A DNA stretch of 6,306 nucleotides from an uncultured Kineosporia sp. (GTDB taxonomy: Bacteria > Actinomycetota > Actinomycetes > Actinomycetales > Kineosporiaceae), in assembly GCA_937859855.1 (NCBI GenBank), contig CALMAR010000463.1, positions 1-6,306 of the forward strand, in the 5' to 3' direction. Of the stretch, positions 5,686 through 6,306 are shown piece after piece. The first letter of the stretch is position 1. Each line of letters opens with the position of its first letter. The position numbers were made by a program, and so were the translations under genes. The notes below the pieces were generated by a model. It had not been told where the DNA came from. It worked only from the letters and a program-made list of their open reading frames with translations, and did no database searches.

Positions 5686-6306
5686 ATGAGCAATTCCAAG
5701 GACCTGTCGACCCGGATCCACGCCTGGTACGACACCGCCAACCTCGATCAGGCCACGCACGCTGACCAGTTGCTGGGGCGGGCGATCGAGGCCGGTTACA
5801 GCGCGGTCGTCGTTTATCCATGGAACGCCGAACGCTACGTGGACTCGCTGCCGGATGGCGTGCTGCGCGTGCTGCACGTGAACGACCGGCACGAGTACGA
5901 GACGGCCCGCGACAAGGAGCTGCTGCCCCAGGGCGACGAGCGGCGCAGCTGGGTTGTCTCCAGCGAGGACCTGGATGTCCTGGCCCAAGCTCAGACCGAA
6001 GGTGTGGCAACCTCTTTCCGGGTGTCGGCCCACGACCAGGAGAACCTGCTGATCGCGATCGGGCACGGCCGGGCGCACCGCTACATCTGCGTCCGCTTTC
6101 CCGACCCGACCAACATCCCGCTCGAACTGGTGATCGCCTCACTGCAGGGCAGTCACACCATCGTGATCAAGGAGATCACGGACCCCAAGGACTCCGAGGA
6201 CGCCAAGGTCGCGCTCGGGGTGATGGAGGTCGGCAGCGACGGAGTCATGTTCTCGCCCGCCGCCGCCGATGTGATGGATGAGTTCCTCGGCGCGCTCGGT
6301 GAGGCG
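5686..6306 (+). CDS. 3-dehydroquinate synthase II family protein (GriH-like), 3' end beyond window
   Basis: The first 207 codons of a gene with no stop before the right edge. Family members are NAD-dependent enzymes that deaminate and cyclise a C7 amino-keto acid. In archaea the product is 3-dehydroquinate; in actinobacteria GriH-type members make 3-amino-4-hydroxybenzoate with partner aldolase GriI. Visible family features: an early segment AIEAGYSAVVV (33-43), the HRYICVRFPDPTNIPLELVI segment (131-150), and IKEITDPKDSEDAKVALGVM (161-180) followed by EVGSDGVMFSP (181-191), the repeated-motif core ending in the ExGxDGVxF signature. The DPTNIPLELVIA form is what I associate with the GriH branch. 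ATG 5686 has AGGGAG (5668-5673) 12 bases upstream, slightly long spacing. Members are usually roughly 350-400 residues, so about half is missing. Family call is good; the aminohydroxybenzoate role is inference because no GriI-like gene is in view. Confidence 0.8.
   Translation, partial: MSNSKDLSTRIHAWYDTANLDQATHADQLLGRAIEAGYSAVVVYPWNAERYVDSLPDGVLRVLHVNDRHEYETARDKELLPQGDERRSWVVSSEDLDVLAQAQTEGVATSFRVSAHDQENLLIAIGHGRAHRYICVRFPDPTNIPLELVIASLQGSHTIVIKEITDPKDSEDAKVALGVMEVGSDGVMFSPAAADVMDEFLGALGEA

Noticed and set aside
5468..5689. 73-aa plus-strand frame whose TGA overlaps the DHQS-II start (ATGA), suggesting a translationally coupled leader
   Set aside because: Third-position G/C is only about half, far below real genes here; it has no ribosome site and no recognisable protein sequence. 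The ATGA overlap is probably coincidence.

Overview
The window comes from a high-GC actinobacterium. Third codon positions are strongly G/C, GTG starts are used, and the proteins have actinobacterial character: an exported lysozyme-like transglycosylase with a Pro/Ala-rich N-terminus, and a GriH-type 3-dehydroquinate synthase II homologue. I cannot name the genus. I see no tRNA, rRNA, CRISPR array, insertion sequence or phage gene.

Layout, left to right. (1) Positions 2-1105 (+): 3' part of a membrane-anchored or secreted transglycosylase-like protein, probably starting before the window. (2) 1183-2583 (+): intact class II fumarase, fumC. (3) 2584-2720: a short convergent gap with a perfect 14-bp inverted repeat. 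(4) 2721-2939 (-): a possible small one-helix membrane peptide that loosely resembles a Flp pilin. (5) 2940-3100: a gap with hairpins and a short direct repeat. (6) 3101-3745 (-): beta-class carbonic anhydrase. (7) 3746-3932: divergent promoter region. (8) 3933-5042 (+): four-helix membrane protein of unknown function. (9) about 5041-5291 (+): a decayed class I (iron-sulfur type) fumarase, with two single-base deletions and a large internal deletion. (10) 5292-5685: AT-richer non-coding stretch with inverted and direct repeats. (11) 5686 to the right edge (+): 5' part of a 3-dehydroquinate synthase II family gene, open at the edge.

The genes do not form one operon. The metabolic thread is fumarate/malate and CO2 chemistry: intact oxygen-stable FumC, wreckage of the unrelated class I fumarase 2.5 kb away, and a carbonic anhydrase between them. 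This suggests that the locus once carried both fumarase classes and kept only the cofactor-free one. The right edge may open into a different module. DHQS-II proteins in actinobacteria are often aminohydroxybenzoate synthases of secondary metabolism, and the AT-richer gap before this one fits a module boundary.

I did not find a clearly new multi-gene system. The items most worth a second look are the fumarase pseudogene, the DHQS-II gene, the unnamed four-helix membrane protein and the small pilin-like peptide.
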